Source of the DNA: Atopsyche davidsoni
Lineage: Eukaryota > Arthropoda > Insecta > Trichoptera > Hydrobiosidae
Direction: 5' to 3'
Length of the DNA: 64,000 nucleotides
Assembly: GCA_022113835.1 (NCBI GenBank)
Contig: JAILWY010000009.1
Location: 6,548,001-6,612,000 of the forward strand
The notes beneath the pieces were generated by a model. That model was given only the letters and a program-made list of their open reading frames with translations. It ran no database searches and was not told where the DNA came from. The position numbers were made by a program, and so were the translations under genes. Positions within the stretch are counted from its first letter, which is position 1; each line of letters opens with the position of its first letter. Positions 50,098 to 62,900 of the stretch are shown here, piece after piece.

Positions 50098-51140
50098 CGG
50101 AGAAATTAAGTGTTGTTTATTCAATTATGGGGGTTGAATGTTGCTCCCTCAGATAATTATATGCTTCTTTAAAAACGTATATAGTACCCAGGGTGCTTTC
50201 TAAAAGGATTTTATGTTTAATTATCACAGTTTTATGGGACCGTTCCAATAATGGTTGAAATGAAATAATAATTTTGAAGATATTTGGCTTAGAAACTATT
50301 ATTTTTAGAAACATTGAATAACATATTTATAATTCTGATGTTGGTATTTAAATAAATATATTTATCCTGTATTTTATAACTACATAGGGATTTTAACTTT
50401 GCCAGTTGATTTGATCCATAGCATTTTTATGAATTAACATATTAAGCATAGCGAGGACAATATTACGACCAAACTTGTAGGAAATGAAATAATAAATATA
50501 AGAGATATAGTAATTAGATTTAAATGTGAATGTGCAAGACATCAGGAAGACGAATGAAGCCCTTTTACAACTAGAGCGCCAAATTTTCTTGAATTTAATT
50601 GACGGATCATACAATAATAAATCAGTTATTGGTTGTGAATACAGTTCATTTTAAACCCAGTTACTTGATGAAAATGTGTATCTATACACATAGATAAAAT
50701 ATGACGCACATATATATAAACTTAGCTACTAAATTTAATACAGGTTAAATTTTTCGTTTTAAGTTAGTGTTTTAAAAAAATGTATTGTTATTGTATGTTC
50801 AAAAGTATCTGGTAAAAGAAAAATGGGGAGTCATAAATCTGCTGTTGTAAGCTATGCGACCTACATATTTTAAGTAGCATGTGAGCAATTTTTCGATTTG
50901 ATATTTCTGAAGTACAAGTTGTTTTATAAAGTATGCTTTTCGTCAAAGACTTGGAAGCTCCTAATATTAATTTCAGGGCGCAAAAGGTGAGAGCGGTGCT
51001 ATTGTTTGCAACCAAACTTAAAAGACGCTACGGCCGGTCGACTGAGGCGGTGTAATGATAATTAATTATACAAGGAGGGAAACCAAACAACTCTTCTTGC
51101 AGATGGGAAACCTATTGTAGAAGTTAATATTGGAAATAAT

Positions 51141-51398
51141 GACACAATATTTAAATATCTTGAATAAAAATACTTGAGTGATTTTCCACATTTTTGTTTT
51201 TATTAGTGACCGGTTTCGCCAACCTTTCACGTTGGCATTATCAAACAGTTTGATAATGCCAACGTGAAAGGTTGGCGAAACCGGTCACTAATAAAAACAA
51301 AAATGTGGAAAATCACTCAAGTATTTTTATTCAAAATATTAAAATGGAATTCCACCAAGTACTCTCTGTCAAAAATATTGAATTTCGACACAATATTT
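51141..51398. mobile_element. Palindromic hammerhead-like (Penelope-type) insertion with 12-bp target duplication
   Basis: GACACAATATTT occurs at 51141-51152 and 51387-51398, bracketing a 234-bp insertion (51153-51386). The insertion contains a perfect inverted repeat: 87-bp arms 51160-51246 and 51248-51334 around one A at 51247. A 52-bp tail lies on the right only. In each arm, reading outward from the centre, a TGATAAT word, a GCCAAC/GTTGGC stem and then GCGAAACCGGTCAC occur. This has the order CUGAUGA, stem II, GAAA, stem III of hammerhead ribozymes found in Penelope-like retroelements. The CUGAUGA box here reads TTGATAA, so the ribozyme is probably inactive. Family assignment is inference. 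Confidence 0.7.
51160..51334. repeat. Perfect 87-bp-arm palindrome
   Basis: Every base from 51160 to 51246 is complementary to its partner from 51334 down to 51248 by direct reading, with a one-base centre. Near-zero spacing makes it prone to cruciform extrusion and to deletion in cloning hosts. The two arms hold divergent copies of the hammerhead-like core. Confidence 0.93.
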
Positions 51399-51754
51399 CC
51401 TAAAAACAACCGTGGATAATCACAAGAAGAATATTCTCTAGCGTTTGGATGTTCACATTTTTATGTGAACAAATAATAATATGGATATAGCTTCTACGCA
51501 TAAATTTTGCAAAATGATTCCTATTGGTGTAAGTGAATGCACCTATTAAATATTAAATATTGACATAAGTCGATGCTTTTCTGTTTCATAGTATAGTAAT
51601 ACAAATAATAACATAACAGGCTTTACAAGTGATGATTTTGATGCAATATACATAAAAAAACAAGTTCTTATTATTGTATAAATCATAAAGAGACCATAAG
51701 TCTTTAAAACATAAAATTTTTGTTAGTTAGAAGTAATTATAGATATATAGTATC

Positions 51755-51890
51755 TTAAGCCGTCTACACACGCAGCGACAACCGATCTGCAATCAAAGTG
51801 ATATTTTTTTATGTTTTTGCCTAAGCAAAGAGGACGCTATTACTTGCAAGTGGATCGCAAGTTGCGTCGCAACGTGGATAGAAAGCTTTA
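51755..51890. mobile_element. Decayed TTAA-flanked MITE
   Basis: TTAA (51755-51758) is followed by GCCGTCTACACACGCAGCGA. The right end, read inward from 51886, begins GCTTTCTATCCACGTTGCGA and matches about 15 of the first 21 bases. The right flank is TTTA (51887-51890), one change from TTAA. The interior includes GATCGCAAGTTGCGTCGC. The pattern fits a small piggyBac-type MITE with eroded right TIR. Confidence 0.5.
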
Positions 51891-52483
51891 TGTTTCACAC
51901 ATACAAAAACCAAATAAATACCAGTGATATGAAGAGCGGTTGATTTTTCAATGATAATTTGATTAAATTTGGATTTAATTTTGTGGGGGGTGGATAACGA
52001 AGCCGTTTGTAATTGAAAAATATTTAGAAATGTGGGCACCGCACACGGAGGCTCCCCGCCGCCCCCGCCGGAGGGACTTGCCAATCATATTTGAATTTCA
52101 CGACGTCCGTTGTGAAGTTTGAAATTAGAGCTAAGTTTGTCAAAACAAACAATCGCTTATTTTCAATTTGGTGAGTTTTGTAATGAAATTTTCGGAGCTT
52201 TGTATTTGGCGAGGCTGTGCTACAGCCCTAAATGTATTCGAGAGAATTCGGATGTATTTATTGTGCCCGAATTTGACAAAGTTTAAATGGATTGTTACTT
52301 AAATTTAAATTTAATTTGTGACTTTCTTTTGCAAATGTAGCGTGTTTACAAAAATACCATAGCTGACAATTAATTCTAATAAATTTATATTATAACTTGT
52401 ATAATACATCTGTCAAATATATATTATCTGCTTTGAGATTTTCTTATAGATATGAATCAGCACGTCATAAAAAAAATAGCTCT

Positions 52484-53220
52484 ATTATTACTGAGCTTAT
52501 CACAAGTAAGTTAATGTTTGTATTGGGAATTTTCTGTCGTTTTTTCAGGTTAAAAAGAGGCACAGGGTCTATTTAGACAACACACATACACAGACACAAA
52601 TATATATATATATATAAGATAAGAGTGTGTTTATAGATCAAATCGATAATTAAATATAAAAAAATACTTTCCTAGAAGTTAAGTCACGAAAATCAGCTGT
52701 TTTGAAAATACGGGGCTTTCGAATTGAGAAAGTTTGTAATTTACCAACCTCGACTCAGAATCCTCTGTGACATAGGTAAGGAAAATATTTCGAATAGACT
52801 ATTAATCAAGTCGGCATATATAATTCACCGAGCGTAGGCTGCGCGGGAGTAAGCCCGGTTGGTTAGCAACAATAGATGTTACTCTAAAATGCTGACTCAA
52901 CAATACGGAAATTTCCAATTTGTTTGAATGCGGAGAACTTGTTGCCAAGCGCAAAAAAAAAATCGTAAGTCGCACTTAAGATTATATTTTATATTGTGGC
53001 TTAACTTGAATTTTTTCTTAGCTTATTTTTGTTCATCAACTTAGTTATATTTAAACATCACACAAATAATTATAATATTAAATAAATGATAATTCTTTGA
53101 GTGAAATGCAAACTTATTATTATTCTTAAAGTGGGGTTTTTTTTTACAATGCTGTAGAAAAAACCACGGGAAATTCCCAATCCAGAATATTAATTTACTT
53201 GTGATAAGCTCAGTAATAAT
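52484..53220. repeat. Inverted repeat pair with about 64-bp arms
   Basis: The left arm 52484-52547 and the right arm 53157-53220 are reverse complements with a handful of differences. The outer 26 bases (starting ATTATTACTGAGC) match exactly, and an inner TTGGGAATTT block also matches. About 610 bp lie between, with no coding capacity. It could be the TIRs of a non-autonomous transposon or two inverted copies of a small repeat; no target duplication is clear. Confidence 0.6.
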
Positions 53221-56200
53221 TAGCACATGCTTTTAGTTAATAGTCTTTTTAAAGGTACCCCATAGAAATATATTTTACAGCCCTTTAAATCGGCCGATCT
53301 CCCTAGGCACTCAGCGCGGCAATAATTAGGAGCACCCTTGTCAAGTCTTCTTCCTTACCAGAGTATCTTGGCATCTTAATGAAATGAGACATTATCTCCT
53401 GAAAGTTGTGACTTATCCGCGCAGTCCAGAAACACAGGGTGATTATTTAATCCCACAGAAAATGCAACTTAACAGGATACTGGCGAAAGTTTGCCCTTTT
53501 ATTTGTTTATTTGGTAAAAACTATCTAAATGATAAATTATTTGTGTACTTATATTATTGACTTGAGTAAAATCGAGTTTTGGAAAGTTTTTCACTTTTGT
53601 ATCTATATTTAACTTTTTAACAGAAAAGTGTTGTGGACTAATTTATCGATTTCTTTATATTTTGAAATAAATAAAAACCAATACGCATAAGTTACGAACA
53701 AAGAATATCTCATCTTTTTGTGAAAGTTAAAACAAATTAGCGTGTCAAATTGACGTAAATAGAAAATATAATAAATGTTTTAGTTGATTCCTGAAAAAAA
53801 AGTTTTAATATAAGAGTTTAAAGTATTATTAAATGTTGAATACAAATTAATTTTCGTTGCTTCTACTTTTGTTGTTTATGTCATATAATAGGAAGGTTGT
53901 ATTGTGAATACTGACTCGTGACTAAGTGAAGAATTGAAATTATTTGTTTGATAAAATATACCGATTTAAATATTTAGGTGTACCAGAATAAAACCGACTG
54001 TTGCGATAATTAATTTTGGTAATAAAAACAACAGTTCATGACACGCGTCTCATCCGCCGAAATGTCTCATTCCGGATAATGTCTGAAGTAAAACAGAATT
54101 ACACACAAGCAACTTCACTAACTTATAAAATGCATAGCCTTTATATTCAAAATCAAAAGCACTTTGCTGAAATGATAGCTTTAAACCCGAGTAATAAACT
54201 CTAAGAAGCATCAACATCAATCCGGTCCTTAGAACAAAGCCCGAACACTTACAGTTATCCTCGCTTCCGATACGCGCCTCTGCAGCGAAACACTAAAATA
54301 CCCTTTATGTCCTCTCGATACTAAAGCTCAATGGTCGCGCTACTCGGGAAGGATTTATTGTATGGGGGGAATATCTCGGCTTGGAAAATATTTGCTTACG
54401 GCCGAGACGCCGAGATAGTCGAGACCTGCGGAAAGAATCCTCGCCGAGAAGGGCATTTCATGAAAAGGTGCGCATAATGACCTCGTGTTTTATACCTTAT
54501 ATACGCATTGTTTTTTTATGAGATTAGTAAATTTTTTGTAGGAGATTTGTCAGGGTATTTAGTAGCGGTTTTTGTTTAGATTTATTACAAAGAAAGCTTA
54601 TTTTTTTTCTAGAGAATATTTTTGTAATGTTTTCATGACTAAAAAATAATAAATGCAATAACAATAAATAAATTCAGTATTCTCATCATTATTTAGATAT
54701 ACTTGATTTTGTGAAATTGTGAAATCGTTTTAGAAAGCTACATATATTTCTAATACAATAAAAGCTTTTGAAATAAGCATGATTGAATCTGTAAGTAGAA
54801 GCATAAAATGAAGTAAAATGAAAGAAGGGGCTGCGTTACAAATTGAAACCTCCCCGGCCTGCATCCGCCGAGCCGCCCTGGCGATAAACACTGAATATGA
54901 AATGTGCGAGAAATTCAAGATTTCGTCCTAACATAAAATTTTACGGAGTCATTAAGTTTTGTAGCAGGCGTCAGTAAATAATCAAATTTCTGAAGATATT
55001 ACAGATCTTTTGCTTATTAAATATTATGCTGAGCTATTTTTGGAATTGCTGCCTTTAGAAGTGTTACTAAGTTATTCACGAAAACACAATCGCCAACACT
55101 TGGACCAAGACCTAAGGTCAAACTTTCACCTGCCGTGTTATATATTTTTTTATTGAAATTATGAAAAAATTATATTTATAGAAAATGGAATAAACTTTCT
55201 ACAATTATGATTGAACATGATTTTTTCCGGCTTTACATTTCAAATAAATAACATTTGGCTTAGTAGTTTTTTCAATGATTTTAATACACTGTTTTAGATT
55301 TTAATTCAATCACTTTATGAAAGTCATCAATTTATTTTTAGTGTATTAAATCAATTACTGTAATAAGTATATGATTAAAAATAGTAAAAATAATATGCCG
55401 TTAATGCTAAAATATATTCCTTACTGACATATTTCCTTACAATGGGATCTGCTTATAATTAAATTTGATCAAAGGAAATCTTTAGATTACAGCTACTACG
55501 TTATGTATTTATGTTATTTAAGTAATTATGTCAACATTTAGTATCTTAAATTTTAGAACAAAGACAGGCGGCATTGCATGGAAAGACAACGTCAACTATT
55601 CAGGAATAGAAAGCACAAAATCATTTCAATGTCGCACCGCCGCCTACGCGTCCCTCCAAATTATTATCAAAGAGAGATATTTCAAGAAGTTTATCACAAC
55701 AAAACCGACATTCCTGCCCGTGAGCCTATACTCCACTCCCTACAGCTCAGGAACTACAGAGAGCAATATGGTGTAATCCTCATAGGAGTTTCCTCTCGTC
55801 TGAAATAAATCAAATCGACCTCTTTAATGACGATGTATATATTAATGAAGCGGAAAAGTGCTAATGAATTATACCAAAATTAACTAACTGCAATCTTAGG
55901 GAAGGAATTTATCCATGTCGAAAAATGTGAATATTTAATGTAAAGATTATATTAAAAAATCCTTTTCAATTAGTCATCAAAAATATGTATATATTTTTTT
56001 AAAACATGTTTTTATTTAAATTAAGTTTTGGTAGTCACTGCCTTTTTTTTTTTAAGATTTTCGTTACATTAAAAAGTGCATTTGAAAAAGAAAAGAAAAC
56101 AAATCGTGTATATAAAAATGCACGTGTATTCCTCCTCCCCCTCGAAGTCAGGAGACCGTCCTCTATTGCTATTGTTCTGTATCTACATGTGGTTGAACAT

Positions 56201-57169
56201 GGCAATTCAAGACCCACACACCTTGCTGCAGACCAGAGAAGTACTTTCAACGCATCACATATTGGAATGCTTGTTCTCTCCTTTACAGGCTTGTATAGTA
56301 ACTAAAGACAAAGACGAGAGTATGTGCATGCATGTGAAGAAGTGTGATTGCCGTACTGTTGTACCAATGGACGCTCGTATGGGCTACGTAAGAACGTAGT
56401 ATAATTTAAAAATAAGTAAACCGAAAATTAAACCAATGGCAATATTTTTTAATATCTTTTATCATATAAATAATCTAATGAAAGTAATATTCAAATTACT
56501 TAAAAAACAATATTTTAAGTTTGTGAATGACACAAGTCTCACATTGTTAAATTTAACATATTTAAATAAGTGACAAATATTAAAGTAAGCCCATATATTT
56601 TTTAAGCTACAAGCTGTAAATTAAACTATAACGGAACGGTCTTACTAGCGGTATCACCTCTGGAAAGTCGCAAGTAAGATTAGGGTGGGAGAGCAAGGGA
56701 AGACTTTAAACAATTCCCATCCCCCAGGCTCCCTAACTAACCTTTGAGGCATGGGTGTTGAGAGGTACATTCCTGGAATTTCATTATTAGACACCAGAGC
56801 ACCATAGGGGGATTACCTTGATACGCTGTAAACAATAATAATTGTGGACAAAAGCTTTCTTTTCACAAACAAGTATGTTTTCACACGAATTTGCCAAAAT
56901 AATTATGTATAATAATATTAAGCATATAAACCAGCTTGAAATTTAACGATTAATATTAATATAAACTCTTTCTTGGTTTAAGTAAACATAGTTCTAAGTA
57001 AACTGATGCAAATGGATACAGTTTTAAAAACCAATTTCATAAAAAAACATTTGCAAGTGAATTGCATGTGTTCGATAAATCTTAATTTGTGATATTTGCT
57101 GTTGCATAGAGCAGTCCGGAGATTGTATGGCGATATACAAAACCAGTAAACAACTCAGTTGTCGCCACT

Positions 57170-57440
57170 TACCAGCAAAGCAAATAAAAAAGCTGACCAA
57201 ATCTTCTAAAGTAGGCGAAACGGACGCCGGGGAGTGGAATGGAGAGTAGAAACGGCGACGTCGGAATTCACAAAACAGATAGCGCCACGGGCGACCGGAA
57301 ATAAATTAACTTACCTGACTGGCGGCGCTACTTCCGGCCTGCCTGCGCCGCGCCGGCGCAACAAATAGAAGCCTCGCCGCGGGGATGAAAGAGGCTGTGA
57401 CGTATGGTCGGAGAGCTCACATCCGTTTATTTGTTTCATT
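57170..57440. promoter_or_regulatory. GC-rich island
   Basis: The island is CpG-dense (GCCTGCGCCGCGCCGGCGC near 57340; GGCGACGTCGG near 57253). It contains AGCGCCAC near 57291 and a CRE-like TGACGT near 57398. The minus-strand 89-codon frame across it changes from GC-rich to AT-rich composition midway and has no domain. It is a candidate regulatory island. Confidence 0.3.
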
Positions 57441-59249
57441 TTTAAAAACTCCCGCCAGAGCTTAAATAATTTTTGTGTGCTCCTGGGAAGAACTTTTTTA
57501 TTTTCAATAGAAACTGGATTTAAGCTTGAGTTTGAAACAATAAAATAATAACATATTTGTATCCGAATGTTTTTATACATAAAATTAGTAAATTTAATAA
57601 ACCGCAGTAAGGTTTGTAAATTTCATATTTTATGATAAATAACAATAAATATTTATGAAGAATATTATATAACATATAGTTGGTTATTTTAAATACTAAA
57701 AATCTTTTGTGTTATAAAAATGATTTTAAAAAATTCGATGTGTGCAAAATGCATATGATTTTTAAATTAAGTTTCATGTAAATATTGGCCCTTACTGAAT
57801 AATGTTGCTGTAAAACGACACATCGCTTCCGCTTTTCCCCGTATCAGGAACCGCATCGTAGATTCCATATTCTCTGTGGATTATCCAACTTTATAGCTCG
57901 GTATAAAAGTTATTCTACGAGTAATATCATTATTACCATACATTATAGAGTTTATGACCGTAGCACGTTAACACTCCATAAAAGAAGGTAACAGTACCTA
58001 CTTCAAGAATTCTGTGATTTCAATACTCTTGGTGTAAAAAACAGATTCAACTTTCAACCTTTTTAACGACTCGTGATGAATTTTTTAAAAATATTCTATA
58101 GATAACCCTATATTTCTTTACACGTTTAAATTAATGTAAAAATATAAACTATTTTAAATTGTCTACGAACGTTGTATAAACGTCGATTCACATAATGTAT
58201 CATCGATCTTTCTAGATGCGTTATGACCATACAAGTCAAATAAAAAAATCTAAATGTTAATATAACAAATTATAAGTTTATTTGAGTTAAATTTCCTGAA
58301 ACAATCGTGATCGATATTCATTTCATAAAGCTCTCAAAGCTCATCCCGTGCTTTGGTGGCGGTGATGATGACAAAAAAAGGCAACATTCATATTTATTAT
58401 TTATCAAAAGATATAAATTTCATGCTAATTAATTTATTTACAGAAAGAATTCCAATTCCTTTATTAAATATTTCAGCTTTAAAAATGTATACCTTTATAA
58501 ATGTAACAACGCAGTCGACTCTGTCTCTTAATCTTTGTAAAACAATATTTTAATAACATAATTAAGCCTCCACAGAAGGTCTTCTTACTGGAATCTAGCG
58601 GCGAAGAAATAAAAATAAACTGAAAAAACTGAAATATAAAACTTCGAGTCATAATAAAGGCCAGTGTTGCCTGTTGTCTGGGAAGCCGACACGCCTTGAC
58701 TCTTGAGTCCATTTTATAACTTTTTTAATAATATTATGGGTTTATAAGATATCATCACTTCCATGTTAAGACATTTTTACTCATATGCATGCGTGTGATT
58801 TGCATATCAATAATTTATATTTCAAATTAAGCAATGTTAATACACACTAAGTCTTATTATTTTTTTAGTCTTTTGTTTCTCAATCACCTAAATTTTAATT
58901 TTACCAGGAAATGTGCAAGTCGTCTCAAGAATGAAGAATGAAATAATTACTTCATTTAATTTTTACTGATCATAACGTAACTCAATACATCTCATAAATT
59001 AAATTACTTACTCAGTAACTTTATTTATTAGATATAATTTTTATTAAAAAGTGGATATGTAACAACATCTATTAAAAATTACAGATGAAAGTAAATATTT
59101 TTTATAACTTACATGGAACTATTTTTTATAATATTAGTAACCGTCAAGTTCATTCTGAATATCTCTATACTGTAGGATTGTTGCTTTTTGTACGACTCCT
59201 TGTAACATGACACTGCTCGGACTAACGGCAGCCAAAGAGTTTCCATTAA

Positions 59250-59995
59250 TTCTACTCAGTGTTCACAGCTTTGTTATTGGATTTACTTGCACATCTATTT
59301 CTTTGACTTCAAATAAATTTATGCATTATTTGACAACACTCGTAAATTAACCAAAAAAACCTTTAGAGTTATCCATATAATATTTAAAAAAAAATGATAT
59401 TACACATTTAAGAAATTTAATTTTAACACAGCCACAAGCATAACGAATACAACTAATATATTAATAATAATAAAAATATATTGAATATTTGAATAAATGT
59501 GCATACGTGTAGTTCTTCTAAAGTATTGATGACAAGTTTACAATGCAATTTAAATCCAATGATGTGGGAGAATTTCATTGTACATGAATGATCAATTTTC
59601 ACTGCAGATGTGAATGGTTTTCTACTCAGTGTTCACAGCTTTGTTATTGGATTTACTTGCACATCTATTTCTTTGACTTCAAATAAATTTATGCATTATT
59701 TGACAACACTCGTAAATTAACCAAAAAAACCTTTAGAGTTATCCATATAATATTTAAAAAAAAATGATATTACACATTTAAGAAATTTAATTTTAACACA
59801 GCCACAAGCATAACGAATACAACTAATATATTAATAATAATAAAAATATATTGAATATTTGAATAAATGTGCATACGTGTAGTTCTTCTAAAGTATTGAT
59901 GACAAGTTTACAATGCAATTTAAATCCAATGATGTGGGAGAATTTCATTGTACATGAATGATCAATTTTCACTGCAGATGTGAATGGTTTTCTAC
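59250..59995 (+). repeat. Identical 370-bp tandem duplication
   Basis: The unit beginning TCTACTCAGTGTTCACAGCT at 59251 recurs at 59621 (period 370). I see no differences between 59251-59620 and 59621-59990, including the A9 homopolymer. The second copy is followed by TCTAC before diverging, and the sequences before each copy share only one base. This is a very recent duplication or an assembly artefact. There is no coding content. Confidence 0.95.
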
Positions 59996-62900
59996 CTATG
60001 TCATTCGCTTGTTGAACTGTTTTTCGATAAATTTGTTTTTATGACGTCCAGTTAAAAATTTAAATCGAATTTATCCGACCAAACAACATAGCGAATATTT
60101 ATCAGATATCTAATTTAACTGAATCATGATTTTTATTCGTGTAATTCGCACGTTAACTTTATTTATCAAGTATATTTGGTAATATTTTTTTTCTGCGGTT
60201 GATTATTACTTTTGAAATTCAAATTTGCGATTGAAATTTAAAATTGATGCGCTATATTTTAAAGCTTTGTTATAAATGTGTGGGGTTGTTTTTATGCCAA
60301 ATAACCTGTTTTTTATTTGAAAAGAATTTGATAGGTATTTATTATATATAATCAATATTATTTTTATATTTAAATTTGATTGTGTAGCAGTGGAGAAAAA
60401 TCAGCTTTCAGTGATTATTAAACAAATAAAAGTATTTTAAAATCATTCGATTTTGGTTAAAATTATTAGCCTTATCCATCTATAATAACAAGGTGCTCAC
60501 TTTGGGCACTCAAAAGCAGCTGGAAATTCCCACGTTTCCAGCGTTATATTTTTGTAATATACTTTAAAACATGTTTTCTCATACAGGACCCTAAATAATA
60601 TTTCACAAAATAAATGCAAAGTAATATAATTCTACGTTATTGATAATTGTATATTAATTTAACAAAAGGATATATATATATTTTGAATAAGAAAAAAATT
60701 CCAAAAAATATATATGGTCAAAATATTTAATCTTGTAGTTATACGCACATTTTCCTTTGAGATTTCATTCTAAATTGTTCAATCTCAAAAAAAATGAAAA
60801 CATCATTAAGTATTTAAAAATAACTTCATTATAAGTTTTGGAGGACATACAAATAACTAGAATAATGTGAACGGTCACCAGAACGATTAACACGTTTCAT
60901 TTTACTATCGTTTTTTAAAACTTACCCAAAAATATCTTATTTTATCATTTGCATTATTATGTTTAAATTATATTGGTAAATCGTTTTGTTCAACTTCTAA
61001 AAGTCTGTTTGTTAAATCTCGGTTTACCCCATCGTCAAGCAATATTTGCTACGACTTGCTGCCAAGCATTAAGAAATCGATTGGGTTCAACTGAATATTC
61101 TAGGACAGCGATTGAGTGCATTTGCCAGCTCACCGCCATCTGACCAAGATGGAGTAAGTCTATCGCTGGTGCGCCATTGCCTGCCAGGGAAAATTACCTC
61201 TGTGGAATATAAACTCCAGTATATTTTGTGTCATGCCATGCATTGTTATCATCGAAATTTTTAATGTGATAATTTTTTTTTCAAATTACCGTTATTTTTA
61301 TCATATCCTAAATGTCATGTAAAAACATGATTTTTTTTTCCTAAACGTACATGAAATAAATCAAAAATATATTTGAACGATTTGAACTAATAAAATATAG
61401 TAAAGTCATTTTAATAGATATCAAAATATTCAAATAGATGTTTTACAATGTTAAAATGTGCTGTTATTCAATTCATATTTTATATATTCGACATACGTAT
61501 TACCTAAGCTATTTATAGAAAATTTTCGAAAATATTTTGATTAAATAATAATATATTTTTTCGCCTAACGACAAGGTTATTTGATAAAATTCTTGTCCTT
61601 TCCGAAGCCTGGTCACCGTGGCGAAAGGGGTTTCAAAAGCTATCACCTCTCCAGGGTAGGTCTTCAGCCTTATGTCACGCAACGGACCCATCGAACCGAA
61701 AATCAACCCCGTCCGAGATTAAGGGGACAAATGAGGCATTCCAAGCAGGCCTATTTGTTGGCCCTTCTTTACACACTAGAGGGAATGCCGAGAAATCTCC
61801 GCAGAGGAGTCGCACGCGCGCAGGCGACGAGGCTTTGTTGTGCGCAGGGAAATGGGACAAGTGAGAAATTGTAGCCTCAACTGTTACTTGGAGAAAAGAA
61901 ACTTCCATTTCAATAGTTTTTTTTACGATTTATGAGCCTGGTGCGCGACACACCATTGCAACACCACTTTTTGAATTTTTAATATCAAAAATGAATATCC
62001 AAAACATAAATGCATTACTGAAGTGTAATTATAGTACTTTTTTGTCATTATCATCAGATACGTTATAAAAGCGTTGGAAACATATATCCTCGAAGGTGGT
62101 TACCGGAATGAAAACGATGTAAGACTCAAATCGTATCGCAGCACAACACAATAAAAAATGTATTAATATTTTCAAATATGTATGTATATCTATATTTTAC
62201 ATCAGACAATAAAAATATCCTAGCTCTATTACACAATATAATAGAAAAACAAGGTATGTAAATATATTATACATATTTAAAGTATTGGCAATACACATTA
62301 CCTAAAGTAATTTAACTGTGACAGATACCGTTTCTGTTATTCAGCCGGGTTCAATTTTCAGTACAAGAATTACTAGTAACTAAGTAGCTTAGCGTAATGG
62401 TATGATTGGGATCGATCTATTGTAATCTAATAATTGCGGTTCGGATGGATTCAGTAGCGATTCAATGTTACTAGCAATTTAGGTAATATCGTTTATTACT
62501 GAAATACCATATGTTAAAAAAAAAAACAATTTTGAATGTTTGTTTGATCAGCATTTGAGATTTTTTTTGCTGATATCTATTGTTTATGTACGAGAAATTG
62601 AATTCATGGATTATTCTTTAAATATCACCAAATACATATTAAAATAAAATACCACAGTTATTTTAAAAATCATAGTAAAGTAAAGTCACAGTAACTTATT
62701 TATTCGATGAGATATTTAAAAAATACTTAAATAAAACTATTAAACCAAGATAATAAACATTTAAACCGACAGGATACATAACAAAAAGTAATTGTGGCTT
62801 CACTAATTGTGCAAATCTTACAAAAAATGTCCATTTTCTTTTTCAAGAGTACTGAACTGCCGAATACGATGATATCTTAAAAAGAATTGCACGAATTAAA

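Larger units (their letters stand above)
44064..51140. other. AT-rich noncoding spacer with GC-rich patches
   Basis: Patches lie at about 45230-45410, 46080-46220, 46600-46730, 46790-47320, 48250-48470, 49070-49310 and 49860-50110. No host gene is recognised. Confidence 0.55.
51399..59249. other. AT-rich noncoding spacer with GC-rich patches
   Basis: Patches occur at about 52000-52090, 52740-52880, 53280-53450, 54210-54490, 55560-55810, 56120-56390, 56640-56830 and 57170-57440. A short TA-rich run lies at 52600-52616. Overlapping frames at 55528-55808 and 56006-56399 are in different registers of the same GC-richer stretches and show no domains. Confidence 0.5.

Noticed and set aside
51160..51334. 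Functional hammerhead ribozyme
   Set aside because: The CUGAUGA box reads TTGATAA and helix I is not formed correctly beside it; annotated as hammerhead-like remnant only.
55528..55808. Two overlapping plus-strand frames of 76-82 codons
   Set aside because: They occupy different registers of one GC-richer patch, with no domain, and neither has a splice or promoter context.
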